Assembly (NCBI RefSeq): GCF_023544445.1
Contig: NZ_JALPVJ010000013.1
Coordinates: forward strand, 186,001-250,000
From: Actinoplanes sp. M2I2
Lineage (GTDB): Bacteria > Actinomycetota > Actinomycetes > Mycobacteriales > Micromonosporaceae
Reading direction: 5' to 3'
Length of the DNA stretch: 64,000 nucleotides
Notes under the pieces: generated by a model
Databases searched by the model: none
What the model was told of the DNA's origin: nothing
The model's input: the letters and a program-made list of their open reading frames with translations, nothing else
Shown here: in pieces, positions 41,842 through 50,447 of the stretch
Layout: each line of letters begins with the position of its first letter
Numbering within the stretch: the stretch's first letter is position 1
Program-made: the position numbers and the translations under genes

Positions 41842-42924
41842 ATGACCGAACGTCGTCCTCCGCGCCGCCTGCGGTTGGTCCTCGCCGTGGTCCTCGCCGT
41901 CCTGGTCATCGGGTCGACGGCCGCCGTCGCCGGGATGCGGCTGCTGTCGGACCGCTACGAGGACGCGGTCGACCGGGCCGACCTGCTGCCTCCCGCCCCG
42001 GCGCGGTCCGGTGGCGGCCCGACCGAGCCGCCCAAGGTCAAAGGGCCGATGAACCTGCTGCTCATCGGGTCGGACAGCCGCACGACCGGCGAACCGGGGG
42101 ACGGGCGTAGCGACGTCGTCATCCTCGTGCACATCCCCGCGTCGACCGGCCGCGCCTACGTGATCTCCATTCCGCGCGACACGTACCTCCCGATCGCCAC
42201 CGCCGACGGCGAGCGCGGATCCCGGAACAAGGTCAACGCGGCCTTCGCCTGGGGCGGCGCACCCCGGCTGGTCCAGACGATCGACCGGTTCGCCGGCATC
42301 ACCGTCGACTGGCCGGTCATCGTGGACTTCGCCGGCATCCGCAAGCTCACCGACCTGGTCGGCGGCGTCGACGTCACCATCGACAAGAGGAGCGTCGACT
42401 CCTACCGCTTCCTGCCCGAGGGCAGCCCCTACCCGTCGGCGCCGTGCACCGACCCGCGGGGCCGGACCCGGCGCTGTGTCGCCTTCCCCGCCGGCAAGGT
42501 CCACCTCGACGGCAAACTTGCCGAGTTCTACGTCCGCCAGCGCCGCGGCCTGCCCAACGACGACCTCGACCGGTCCCGGCGTCATCAGCAGTACCTGCGC
42601 GCGCTGGCCGAGAAGATCGCCGACCGGAACATGCTCACCGACCCGCGGGGCCTGGACCGGCTGGTCCGTACGGCGGCCGGCATGCTCACCGTCGACCGGC
42701 GCATGCCGGTGCAACGCCTCGCGCTCACGCTTCGCCACCTGCGCGCGAAGGACCTGGCCTTCGTGACCTTGCCCATCGCGGAGAACCGGGACATCCCCGG
42801 GATCGGCGCGGTGATGGTGCCCGACCAGGCGCGCTGCCGCGAGTTGTTCGCCGCGCTGCGCGGCGGCCGGCTCGACGACTACCTGCGCCGATACCCACCC
42901 AACGACGTGCGGCACGGTCGCTGA
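41842..42924 (+). CDS. LCP (LytR-CpsA-Psr) family wall-polymer ligase
   Basis: A 360-residue protein beginning 4 bp after the deacetylase stop, so co-transcribed. A short basic cytosolic start and one membrane helix (LRLVLAVVLAVLVIGSTAAV) are followed by the extracellular LCP domain from about 70. The signature residues are present: LLIGSDSR, GRSDVVILVHI, the Arg/Asp of SIPRDTYLPI, VDFAGIRKLTDLVGGVDV, and the QRRGLPNDDLDRSRRHQQYL motif that grips the lipid pyrophosphate. LCP enzymes transfer lipid-linked polymers such as teichoic acids or arabinogalactan-like chains to peptidoglycan. With the deacetylase it forms an envelope-remodelling pair. Confidence 0.95.
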   Translation: MTERRPPRRLRLVLAVVLAVLVIGSTAAVAGMRLLSDRYEDAVDRADLLPPAPARSGGGPTEPPKVKGPMNLLLIGSDSRTTGEPGDGRSDVVILVHIPASTGRAYVISIPRDTYLPIATADGERGSRNKVNAAFAWGGAPRLVQTIDRFAGITVDWPVIVDFAGIRKLTDLVGGVDVTIDKRSVDSYRFLPEGSPYPSAPCTDPRGRTRRCVAFPAGKVHLDGKLAEFYVRQRRGLPNDDLDRSRRHQQYLRALAEKIADRNMLTDPRGLDRLVRTAAGMLTVDRRMPVQRLALTLRHLRAKDLAFVTLPIAENRDIPGIGAVMVPDQARCRELFAALRGGRLDDYLRRYPPNDVRHGR

Positions 42925-43065
42925 GCGCTCCGCCCGGCGGTCGACCGACGGCGTGGGCGTGGAAGGTTCACCCGAGGGCCGCGGTTGCGGCCTGGCCGGC
43001 CCGGAACTGTCCCTGAGCGGGGACATCGGTACGAACCGACGTCCGGTGGCGCCGCGAGGGTCCAC

Positions 43066-43079
43066 TTTGTAGCGACAAA
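43066..43079 (+). promoter_or_regulatory. Small AT-rich dyad upstream of the methyltransferase
   Basis: TTTGT-AGCG-ACAAA, a perfect dyad about 50 bp before the GTG start, in an otherwise GC-rich leader. It is a candidate repressor site; nothing identifies the protein. Confidence 0.35.
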
Positions 43080-43126
43080 ACCGGTACAGTGCCCAGAACC
43101 GATCTCCGACGTCGACAGGGGAGACT

Positions 43127-43945
43127 GTGACCGGGACAGAACCCGCGCCGTCGGTCATCGACTCGTCCGTGCCGCATCCGGCCCGCCGCTACGACTACTG
43201 GCTGGGCGGCAAGGACAACTTCGCGGCCGATCGGGAATCGGCCGACGCCATCGAGGCCAAGTTCCCCGGGATGCGTGCCGGGATCCGCGCCAACCGCGCC
43301 GCGCTGCGCCGGATGACCGAGTTCCTGGCCGCCGAGGCCGGCGTGCGGCAATTCCTGGACATCGGCACCGGCCTGCCGACCGCCGACAACACCCATGAGG
43401 TCGCCCAGCGATCAGCTCCGCAGACCCGGGTGCTCTACGTCGACAACGACCCGCTGGTCATGTCCCATGCCCGGGCGCTGCTGACCAGCAGTCCCGAGGG
43501 GGCCACCGACTACATCGAGGCCGACCTGCGCGATCCGGGAGCCATCCTGGACGCCGCGCGCAAGCGGCAGGCGCTGGACTTCTCCGAGCCGGTGGCGCTG
43601 ATGCTGATCGCCGTCCTGCACTTCGTCCCGCCCGGCCGCGGCCAGGCTCAGGACATCGTGCGGACGTTGGTCGACGCGCTGCCCGCCGGCAGCTATGTGG
43701 CCGCGACGCACTTCACCGTCGACTTCATGCCGCCCGAGGAGCAGGCCCGCTATCAGCAGCTGCTGGACGCGGGCATCAGCGACATCTGGCCGCGCGACCG
43801 GGCTGCCTTCGCCGCGTTGTTCGACGGCCTGGACCTGGTCGATCCCGGCATCGAACTGATCAGCCGGTGGCGGCCCGACGCGCAGGCCGACACCACCGAC
43901 CCCAGCCGGATCAGCATCTGGGGCGGCGTAGCCCGCAAGCCGTGA
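43127..43945 (+). CDS. SAV2177/DUF574-type S-adenosylmethionine methyltransferase
   Basis: GTG start 4 nt after GGGGAGACT; 272 residues. It belongs to the large actinobacterial S-adenosyl methyltransferase family PF04672: the N-terminal signature HPARRYDYWLGGKDNFAADR is diagnostic. Then come motif I FLDIGTGLPTADNTHEVAQ, VLYVDNDPLVMSHARALL, and MLIAVLHFVPP. Such genes are very numerous in this phylum; one structure shows the SAM fold, but substrates are unassigned. The gene is alone, with no partner close by. Confidence 0.95.
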   Translation: MTGTEPAPSVIDSSVPHPARRYDYWLGGKDNFAADRESADAIEAKFPGMRAGIRANRAALRRMTEFLAAEAGVRQFLDIGTGLPTADNTHEVAQRSAPQTRVLYVDNDPLVMSHARALLTSSPEGATDYIEADLRDPGAILDAARKRQALDFSEPVALMLIAVLHFVPPGRGQAQDIVRTLVDALPAGSYVAATHFTVDFMPPEEQARYQQLLDAGISDIWPRDRAAFAALFDGLDLVDPGIELISRWRPDAQADTTDPSRISIWGGVARKP

Positions 43946-44258
43946 TCCGCCGCCTTCGTACGTGAGGCCGCCTCGGGTCGTTCGGTGCGGGCCGGGCACA
44001 AAGATTCTTCACATCTCCGGGCCCGCCGTCGGGTCGCGGAACGCCGTCCTCTGTTCTCTACAAGCCGCTGAGCTGCGGCGATGGGGCTCCCGGTGCGGGG
44101 CTGGGCCACGGCTGCCGCCGGCGTACTCGGCCGAACGGTGCCCCTGCGGAAGGTCCGACCGGCGGCCGAGGGTAGCCGTCCGGACGACATCCGGTGTGGG
44201 TTTAATCCGGTTTTCCTCCCTGTAAGACGCGTTACAACCCCGTACGGGAGGATTTGCA
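43946..44258 (+). promoter_or_regulatory. Leader of the RDG-repeat secreted protein, with dyad
   Basis: About 310 bp without a gene. Just before the ribosome site lies TGTAA-GACGCG-TTACA (44221-44236), a perfect 5-bp-arm dyad of operator type; the bases around 44200-44220 are T-rich for this genome. A loose hairpin of GCGGGC / GCCCGC at 43987-44026 may end the methyltransferase transcript. Confidence 0.4.
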
Positions 44259-44846
44259 ATGAATAAGCTCACCCGCGCCCTGACCCTGGGAGGGGTCGGC
44301 GCGCTCACCGCCCTGACCTTCGGCATGGGTCCGGCCCAGGCGGCTCCGGCCGCCCCGGTCTCCCCGGAGAGCAAGACCACGGCCAGCCAGAACGTGTGGC
44401 GGGGCGAGAGCCAGATCGTCGGCTTCTACCGTTCGCTGGGCGCCTGCGAGCTCGCCGGCCAGTACGGCGAGCGGGCCGGTGCGTGGGACGACCACGACTG
44501 CACCGTCGTTCGGGTCGGCCCGCGTCGGGGCGCCTGGGCCCTCGAGGTCGCCGACTACGACAACTGGGGCCGGTTCGGCTTCGGCCGGCCGTTCCAGGTC
44601 GTCCGTGGCTTCCCGACCCAGTTCCGTCCCGTCTGGGCCGGTCAGTTCCGTCCGGGTCACCACGGTAAGTTCCGGTTCTTCCGGCCGGGCACGCACCGTA
44701 ACGACTGGATCCGGGACCGGGACCGCCGGCACCACCACGGCCGGGACTGGGACCGCGACAACCGTGGCGGCTGGGACCGCGACCGTGACGGCCGTGGCGG
44801 TCGTGACGGCCGTGACGGTCGTGACGGTCGTGACGGTCGTCGCTGA
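44259..44846 (+). CDS. Secreted protein with Arg-Asp-Gly repeat tail
   Basis: ATG follows GGGAGGA; 195 residues. A clear signal peptide (TRALTLGGVGALTALTFGMG, cut after AQA) exports it. The middle region (about 45-120) holds two Cys (GACEL and HDCTVV) that can pair, and the motif GFYRSLGACELAGQYGERAG resembles small actinobacterial secreted proteins of unknown role. From about 120 the sequence becomes aromatic and basic (FRPGHHGKFRFFRPG), then turns into Arg-Asp/His-rich low complexity ending in five RGG/RDG triplets and RR. I do not recognise a function. The tail is opposite-charge-rich and probably disordered. Confidence 0.75.
   Translation: MNKLTRALTLGGVGALTALTFGMGPAQAAPAAPVSPESKTTASQNVWRGESQIVGFYRSLGACELAGQYGERAGAWDDHDCTVVRVGPRRGAWALEVADYDNWGRFGFGRPFQVVRGFPTQFRPVWAGQFRPGHHGKFRFFRPGTHRNDWIRDRDRRHHHGRDWDRDNRGGWDRDRDGRGGRDGRDGRDGRDGRR
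44793..44837 (+). repeat. Tandem 9-bp repeat (five units) encoding Arg-Asp/Gly-Gly
   Basis: One unit CGTGGCGGT is followed by four of CGTGACGGC/T, in frame with the secreted protein. Copy number can change by slippage without breaking the frame. Confidence 0.85.
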
Positions 44847-44977
44847 ACCAGCGGCTCGTTGAGACTCAGGGCGGCCCCACCGGCCGCACGGGCGGGCACG
44901 GCAGCCCTGGGTCTGACTGAAACACCGCATGGGAGATAGCTCTCTCGCGCGATCCTGGTGCTGATGGGTGCCTTGTG

Positions 44978-45026
44978 AAAGCCGTGGGCCGTCGGGCGAT
45001 CGTCTCGCCCGGCGGCCCCGGGCTTT
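44978..45026. terminator. Long bidirectional hairpin between convergent genes
   Basis: AAAGCC...GGGCCGTCGGGCGA pairs with TCGCCCGGCGGCC...GGCTTT, with small bulges. The A-run and T-run at the edges serve both strands. Confidence 0.75.
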
Positions 45027-45044
45027 GTGCCCGTCGACCGATGG

Positions 45045-45947
45045 TCACCGACCGGGGCCGGTCTCGAGCTGCTCCTCGGCTGCCCGCAGCGTGGCGGTGG
45101 CGAAGTCGGCCAGTTCCTCGCCGTTCGCGTAGTCGTCGGTGAGCATGTGCCGAGCGGTGGCCCAGCCGGCTGTCGCCCGCAGGCCGGGCCGCAGGGACTC
45201 GCTGGAAAGGAACCGCCGCAGGTCCTTGCCGACCTGGTCGCCGCGGTGCGAGGAGAGCCTGCCCGCGCGTTCGGCCACGGCGGGGAAGTGCCGCGGTACG
45301 ACGATCAGCCTGTCACCCGGTGGGAAGGTCACGTCCTCGAAGTCGACGCCGTCGAACTCGGGGTAAGTAACGTCGGCCGAGGAGAACGTCACCCGCCGCA
45401 GGACCGCGTTGTCGTGGGCCCGTCCCAGGAAGCGCGTCTCGGTCAGCGCGCCGGTGAACAGCGAATCCTCGATCGTGCAACCGGCGAACTCGGCCTTGGG
45501 CAGGGCCGGGAAGGTGCACCCGGCGAAGTGGCTGCGCTCGGCCGAGAAGTGCTTCATCCGGCCGCCGGTCAGGTCGACCGACTGCCAGGTCGTGCCGGCC
45601 AGCAGCGTTTCCGTCAGCGTCGCCCGCACCATCGTGCACTGCGTCATCGATCCGTCCGTGAACACCGCCCGGGCGAGGTCGGCCCCATCGAAACGGCACC
45701 CGCTGAAGCGGACATCCTCGAGGTGGGCGTGCGCCATGGTGGCGTACCGGAAATCCACGCCGGCGATCGTGGCCGCCTGCGCGTCCAGGCCGCCGGCCGG
45801 GAAGCCCCGCAAGTCCACCCGGCCGTCCACCACGGACAGCTCGAGCTCGCTCAGGGGGCTGCCATCGGCCAGCCGCCGAAGCACCTCCGAGCGGAGGCTC
45901 CCGGTACGCCAACGGTCGATCAGCGCCGTTGCCTGCTTTATCGGCAC
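45045..45947 (-). CDS. Pentapeptide-repeat protein
   Basis: Start taken as the GTG at 45947, 7 nt after GGGGGAGG; the GTG at 45965 would place that ribosome site inside the gene. Of 300 residues, about 60-200 are built of A(D/N)LXX-like five-residue steps (VDFRYATMAHAHLEDVRFSG, CRFDGADLARAVFTDGSM), which fold into a right-handed square beta-helix, with a gap and then VTYPEFDGVDFEDVTF. The last ~80 residues form a helical cap. Some pentapeptide proteins mimic DNA and protect gyrase; most have no known role, and the many Arg in the C-terminal part argue against simple DNA mimicry. It is divergent from the exporter gene with ~160 bp between. Confidence 0.85.
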   Translation of the reverse strand: MPIKQATALIDRWRTGSLRSEVLRRLADGSPLSELELSVVDGRVDLRGFPAGGLDAQAATIAGVDFRYATMAHAHLEDVRFSGCRFDGADLARAVFTDGSMTQCTMVRATLTETLLAGTTWQSVDLTGGRMKHFSAERSHFAGCTFPALPKAEFAGCTIEDSLFTGALTETRFLGRAHDNAVLRRVTFSSADVTYPEFDGVDFEDVTFPPGDRLIVVPRHFPAVAERAGRLSSHRGDQVGKDLRRFLSSESLRPGLRATAGWATARHMLTDDYANGEELADFATATLRAAEEQLETGPGR

Positions 45948-46106
45948 CGTTGGCACCTCCCCCACTCGAGTTCGCGGTGAGTATGGGCCCGAGGTACGAC
46001 AATCTCGTGCCGGTGACCGTATTTCCCGTTTCTGCCACCTCCGCCGGCGCCTCGGCGGATAATCTTCGCGACCGGATCAACCGCTCGTGAAGAGGAAACC
46101 GCAGCG

Positions 46107-47477
46107 TTGCCCCCGTCGCTCGTCGAGTCCGCGCCGATCACGATCGTCGCCGCGAGCCTCCTGCTCTGTGCGGTGGTCGCGGCGTTGTTGCGCCGTAAGG
46201 TCAAGCCGGTCGTCGAGGCCGTCGGCCGTGACGTGCTCGACCGGCTGCGCCCGCACCTGCCGGCCGGCCTGCGCCGCCTGGCCCGCCGGGCGTACGACCG
46301 GGTCGACCCGGCCACGGCACGATCCATCCTGGTGGCGGCGATCGCCGCCGGCATCGCGTGGTCCGCGGCCCAGACCCTGCATCTGGTCGGCGCGGTGACC
46401 GCGGCGATCTCCGCGATCCTGTCGGTGCACCTGAGCGCGCACGCCTCGGTCCGCGAGGGGGCGCGGCGCCTGGTGGGCACCCTCGCCGGCATCGGGTTCG
46501 CGGTGGGCGTGTGGGGCGTGTTCGGCCCGAGCCCGGTGTCGATCGCCGTGATCGCCGGCTGCGGACTCGTCTTGGGCCGGCTGTTGCGCCTGGGGGACGG
46601 CGCGGTCACCGTGCCGGCGACCTCCCTGGGTGTCCTGGTTGCCGGCAGCGCCGTGACCGAGACCTTCGTCTGGGAGCGGGTCGGGGCGACCGCGCTGGGC
46701 ATCGTGGTCGGCACGATCCTCTCGCCGCTCGTCGGCGGCCTGACGCCGCTGGAACGGGCGCACCACACGCTCGCCCACCTGTCCACCGAGATCGCCCGCC
46801 TGCTCGGCGACCTCGGAACCGGCGCGGCCCGCGGATACGGCCGGGAGCAGGCCGCGCAGTGGCTGGCGCGGTCCCGGCAGCTCGGTGAGACCCTCGGCGA
46901 GGCGGTAGACGCGGTCGAGGACCTGGACCGCCAGGCCCGCTGGTCGCTGACGACACCGCTGACCGAGGTGGCCCCCGTGCACCACACCTTCCGCGTCCTC
47001 GAGCACGGGGTGCATCAGGTCAACTCGGTGGCCCGCACGATGTTCGACGCCGCCGCCACACCGCACTGTCCCGGCGTGCCGGACGACATCGGGCCGCTGC
47101 TCACGGCCGCGTCGGAGGCGTTCGCCGCGCACGCCACCCTGGAGACCGACCCGGACGCCGACACCACCCAGGACGCGGACGACCTCGAAGACCTTCTCGA
47201 CGATCTGCGCGAGGCGCGGCGGCAGACGCTGCAGAAGGTCCGTACCCGGATCGACGACACCGGCGTGCTCGTCCTCACCGGCTCGATCATCACCGACATC
47301 GACCGGATGACCGGGTCGCTGGAGCGGTCGGCGCCGGCGCTGACCGTGGGCGTGCGCGAGGCCGGCCCGGGCATCCCGGCGGTCTCGGAGGTCGTGCCCG
47401 TCGTCCGCAGCTTCTGGGAGAAGGCAGTGACCACCAGAACCGGTCCCGGCGCGGCCGACCGGCGGCCGGACCGCTGA
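46107..47477 (+). CDS. FUSC / aromatic-acid-exporter-like membrane protein
   Basis: A TTG start 10 nt after AGAGGA gives 456 residues. The N-terminal half has about six membrane helices (VAASLLLCAVVAALL; ARSILVAAIAAGIAWSAAQT; AISAILSVHLSA; GTLAGIGFAVGVWGVFG; SIAVIAGCGLVLG; TSLGVLVAGSAVT; GATALGIVVGTILSPLVGG) with the RLVGTLAG-type signature of the FUSC/ArAE family. The C-terminal half (about 230-440) is cytosolic and helical. Relatives export aromatic acids or related compounds. Only one FUSC half is present, so it must dimerise. The substrate is not known. It ends with RRPDR about 150 bp before the DUF4331 gene. Confidence 0.83.
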   Translation: MPPSLVESAPITIVAASLLLCAVVAALLRRKVKPVVEAVGRDVLDRLRPHLPAGLRRLARRAYDRVDPATARSILVAAIAAGIAWSAAQTLHLVGAVTAAISAILSVHLSAHASVREGARRLVGTLAGIGFAVGVWGVFGPSPVSIAVIAGCGLVLGRLLRLGDGAVTVPATSLGVLVAGSAVTETFVWERVGATALGIVVGTILSPLVGGLTPLERAHHTLAHLSTEIARLLGDLGTGAARGYGREQAAQWLARSRQLGETLGEAVDAVEDLDRQARWSLTTPLTEVAPVHHTFRVLEHGVHQVNSVARTMFDAAATPHCPGVPDDIGPLLTAASEAFAAHATLETDPDADTTQDADDLEDLLDDLREARRQTLQKVRTRIDDTGVLVLTGSIITDIDRMTGSLERSAPALTVGVREAGPGIPAVSEVVPVVRSFWEKAVTTRTGPGAADRRPDR

Positions 47478-47626
47478 CGTCCGGGCGATCCTGCAACCGG
47501 CGAACTGATTCGTGGCGCCGGGTCTCGCACAGCTGAAGTCAGTTGACCGATGCCTCTCCGATCGGCCGCGAGTGACGCTTGCGCTGTCATTCGTCAGCTG
47601 TCCAGCGATGTACGGAAGGTTCGACT

Positions 47627-48649
47627 GTGTCTCACCATCTCGACACCCCCTTGGCGGCGCAAACCGGGCAGCTCCTTCTCGACGACCTGTGTGTCTTTCC
47701 GGGTGAGGAAAGCACTGTCTTCGTGATGGACGTCAACTCGACGATCAACGGCCTGCACTCCGAGCCGAGCTTCCATCCCGAGGCCCGGTACGAATTCAAG
47801 GTTCACTTCGACGGCGCCGGGAACGAGGAGCTGACCTACCGGTTCTCCTTCGGCGAGCCCGACGCGGACGGGCGGCAACCTCTGCGGTTGCACGAGCTCA
47901 CCGGCGGCGACGCCCGCGACGACTCCGCCGCCGGAGAGTTGCTGCTGGCAGGCCGCACCGGCGCGGTCTCCGGTGACTCGGGTGTACGCCTGTGGGCCGG
48001 ACGCATCAAGGACTGGTTCTACATCGACCTCTCGCTCCTGTCCAAGGTCAACGCCGCCGTCGCCGACGGGTCCGCGGTCGACCTGTCCGGCTGGCGCCCC
48101 GAGAACGCCACGAACAGTTTCGTCGACACCACCGTCGACTCGATCGTGCTCGAGGTTTCCCACCGGCACCGACGGCTGCGTCCCGGCAATCGGATCGGGG
48201 TCTGGGCCGCTACCAAGCTGGCCACGGACGCGGGCGGCTGGCGCCAGATCAACCGGGCCGGCCACCCCATGATGTGGCCGATCTTCTGGCCCGCCGACGT
48301 GCGCTTCGATCAGCCTTTCGACACCCAGCACGTCTCCCTGGACGTCGAGTCGGACCGGGCCCACCTCGCGGAGCACATCGCCGCCACCGTTGCCGCCAGC
48401 CGGTCGTCAGCCGATCCCACCGGCTACGCCGAGACCCTGGTGCGGGAACTCTTTCCCGACGTGCTCACCTACACGATCGGCACACCGGCGACGTACGGCT
48501 TCGCTGTGCGCAACGGCCGCACGCTGGCCGACAACGCCCCCGAGGTCATGCTGTCCCTGGTCACGGCCTCCGCCATTCCCTCCGGCCTGAGTCCTGCGAG
48601 CAACGAACGACTGCGTACGGCGGAATTCCCGTACGTCGTCCCGGCCTGA
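47627..48649 (+). CDS. DUF4331 family protein
   Basis: GTG at 47627 follows GGAAGG by 6 nt; 340 residues. The DUF4331 pattern is clear: SHHLDTPLAAQTGQLLLDDL at the start, MDVNSTINGLHSEPSFHPEA, YEFKVHFDGAGNEELTYRFS, and an immunoglobulin-like set of strands. No signal peptide is seen. The family is common near stress sigma factors and in actinobacteria; no biochemical role is established. It is followed by the GFA gene after 31 bp and may be co-transcribed. Confidence 0.88.
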   Translation: MSHHLDTPLAAQTGQLLLDDLCVFPGEESTVFVMDVNSTINGLHSEPSFHPEARYEFKVHFDGAGNEELTYRFSFGEPDADGRQPLRLHELTGGDARDDSAAGELLLAGRTGAVSGDSGVRLWAGRIKDWFYIDLSLLSKVNAAVADGSAVDLSGWRPENATNSFVDTTVDSIVLEVSHRHRRLRPGNRIGVWAATKLATDAGGWRQINRAGHPMMWPIFWPADVRFDQPFDTQHVSLDVESDRAHLAEHIAATVAASRSSADPTGYAETLVRELFPDVLTYTIGTPATYGFAVRNGRTLADNAPEVMLSLVTASAIPSGLSPASNERLRTAEFPYVVPA

Positions 48650-48680
48650 GCCCTCACCCCCCGACATCGAAGGATCCGAC

Positions 48681-49154
48681 ATGCCCGAGAAGTTCACCGG
48701 CCGCTGCGTGTGCAAGGCCATCTCGTACGAGTTCAGCAACGCCCCCGACTTCGTCGCCAACTGTTACTGCAGGGACTGTCAGAAGTCGTCCGGTGCCATC
48801 ATGGCGACCTATTTCAGCGTTGCTGCCGACGACTTCAAGCTCCTCAGCGGCACTCCGCGTTCGTACCCTTACATCGCCGCCAGCGGGAACACGCTGGAGC
48901 GCAACTTCTGCCCTGACTGCGGCGCCCGGCTGTTCCAGGACAGGCTCTCCGGGTTCCCCGGCCAGGTGTTCGTGATGCTGGGCAGCCTCGATGACCCGGA
49001 AACCGTCAAGCCGCCGATCATGGAGATCTTCACGCGGTTCCGCATCTCCTGGACGAAGGCGCTCGACGTGCCGCAGTATCCCGGTCGTCCCGACGGGGTG
49101 GAACTGTCGCCGAGCGAGCGGGAGAAGGTGGGCGCCGGCGAAGGCTGCGGCTGA
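48681..49154 (+). CDS. GFA (glutathione-dependent formaldehyde-activating) family protein
   Basis: ATG after GAAGGAT; 157 residues. The zinc-binding cysteines of the GFA fold are all present: Cys9 and Cys11 (GRCVCKAI), Cys28, Cys30 and Cys33 (NCYCRDCQK), and Cys77 and Cys80 (NFCPDCGARL). The founding member joins glutathione and formaldehyde; actinobacteria lack glutathione, so this copy more likely acts on another thiol or aldehyde, or only binds zinc. It ends before a strong terminator that separates it from the convergent LtrA gene. Confidence 0.93.
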   Translation: MPEKFTGRCVCKAISYEFSNAPDFVANCYCRDCQKSSGAIMATYFSVAADDFKLLSGTPRSYPYIAASGNTLERNFCPDCGARLFQDRLSGFPGQVFVMLGSLDDPETVKPPIMEIFTRFRISWTKALDVPQYPGRPDGVELSPSEREKVGAGEGCG

Positions 49155-49180
49155 CTTCCGCTCCCGCTGACACGTGTGTA

Positions 49181-49225
49181 CGCCGGCCGCCGAGGCGCAT
49201 CTCCGCTGAGTCTCGGCGGCCGGCG
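49181..49225. terminator. Bidirectional terminator between GFA and LtrA genes
   Basis: A perfect 14-bp stem CGCCGGCCGCCGAG / CTCGGCGGCCGGCG with a 17-nt loop. Confidence 0.8.
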
Positions 49226-49257
49226 CGCCGGGCCGGGGGGAACACCGCGCAAAGGTT

Positions 49258-50439
49258 CTACCGCACCGGATCCGGGTCGGTCCGGGACTGTCGCAGCACG
49301 GTCAGGGCAACCACCGCCGAGCACGCCAGCGCGACGACGAGGATCACGCCGGTGGTCGTCAGGACAGCCGTGGCGAGCGGAGACAGCAACACCACCGCGG
49401 CGGCCGGAACGACCACCGCCCCGGAGATGCCGGTGAGCGGCACGAGCGGGGCGTGCACCGCCCACAGCAGAAGCAGGAAGACGCCGACCGGGATGGCGAC
49501 CGCCGCGCTGACGACAACGTCGGCCGCCTCCAGCGGGTGCCCGGTCCGCCGGACCGCGACCTCCAGGCCCGCGCCCAGGGCGGCCAGCGCGGCGAAGATG
49601 CCGTAGTGCCCGTAGCCCCAGACGTAGGCCAGGCGGCGCCGCTGCTCCAGCCCGGTGGCGGCCCGTTGCAGGTAGTACAGCCACCAGAGCGCGAAGACCA
49701 GCGTCAGACCGGACAGCGCGACCACCGCGAGGGGGCCCCGGTGGCCCGGGACGCGCAGCGCCTCCTCGACCGCCGTCGTGGCGGCCATGACGCTCTCGCC
49801 GAGCAGGATGATGGTGAACAGGCCGTACCGCTCGGCGATGTGGTGCGGGTTCCAGCTCGCCGCGCCGGCCCGCTCGGCCCAGAGCGGCACGGCCATGTCC
49901 ACCAGCGCCAGCACGACGGCGCTGGGGAGCGCCACCGAGGCCGGCAGCGCCAGCCGGACGAGCCAGCCGGCCTGCGCGACGCTGTAGCCGACGGCGGTCC
50001 GGACCGGCCCGCCCCGATGCCCGGGGTCGCTGATCGCCGCCCGGATCCACTGCGCCACCAGTCCGGCCCGCATGATCAGATAGCCGATGGTGATGCCGCG
50101 GAAGTCCCCGTCGTCGAACGCGGCCGGCACCCCGGCGGCCAGGATCAGCACGCCGGCCATCTGCATCATCGTGAACAAGCGGTACGGGACGTCATCGGTG
50201 TCGTAGCCCGAGGCGAACCAGGTGAAGTTCATCCAGGACCACCAGATGGCGAAGAACACGGTCAGGAACACGGCAATGGCCGGCACCGTGCGGCCGTCCT
50301 CGATGCCGTGCGCCAGCCGACCGGCGATCTGGCCGGCGGCCACCACGAACGTCAGGTCGAACAGCAGCTCCAAGGGCGTCGACGCGCGGTGGCGCTCGTC
50401 CGTCCGGCGAGCCGTCATCCGCGCGCGCAGGGGACGCAT
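49258..50439 (-). CDS. Low-temperature-requirement A (LtrA) family membrane protein
   Basis: ATG at 50439 after TAGGAGAC; 393 residues. The N-terminal signature STPLELLFDLTFVVAAGQIA, with the FDL-F-V-A motif, is diagnostic of LtrA. About ten membrane helices follow (for example AIAVFLTVFFAIWWSWMNF, then FTWFASGYDTDD; YGLFTIILLGESVMA). LtrA was found as needed for growth in the cold in Listeria; its biochemical role is unknown and members may transport or modify lipids. The gene starts 8 bp after the NmrA-like gene, so the two form an operon. Confidence 0.92.
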   Translation of the reverse strand: MRPLRARMTARRTDERHRASTPLELLFDLTFVVAAGQIAGRLAHGIEDGRTVPAIAVFLTVFFAIWWSWMNFTWFASGYDTDDVPYRLFTMMQMAGVLILAAGVPAAFDDGDFRGITIGYLIMRAGLVAQWIRAAISDPGHRGGPVRTAVGYSVAQAGWLVRLALPASVALPSAVVLALVDMAVPLWAERAGAASWNPHHIAERYGLFTIILLGESVMAATTAVEEALRVPGHRGPLAVVALSGLTLVFALWWLYYLQRAATGLEQRRRLAYVWGYGHYGIFAALAALGAGLEVAVRRTGHPLEAADVVVSAAVAIPVGVFLLLLWAVHAPLVPLTGISGAVVVPAAAVVLLSPLATAVLTTTGVILVVALACSAVVALTVLRQSRTDPDPVR

Positions 50440-50447
50440 CAGGTCTC

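Noticed and set aside
44757..44842. CRISPR-like appearance of the repeated GACGGTCGT sequence
   Set aside because: The units are 9 bp, directly tandem, without spacers, and in frame within a secreted protein.
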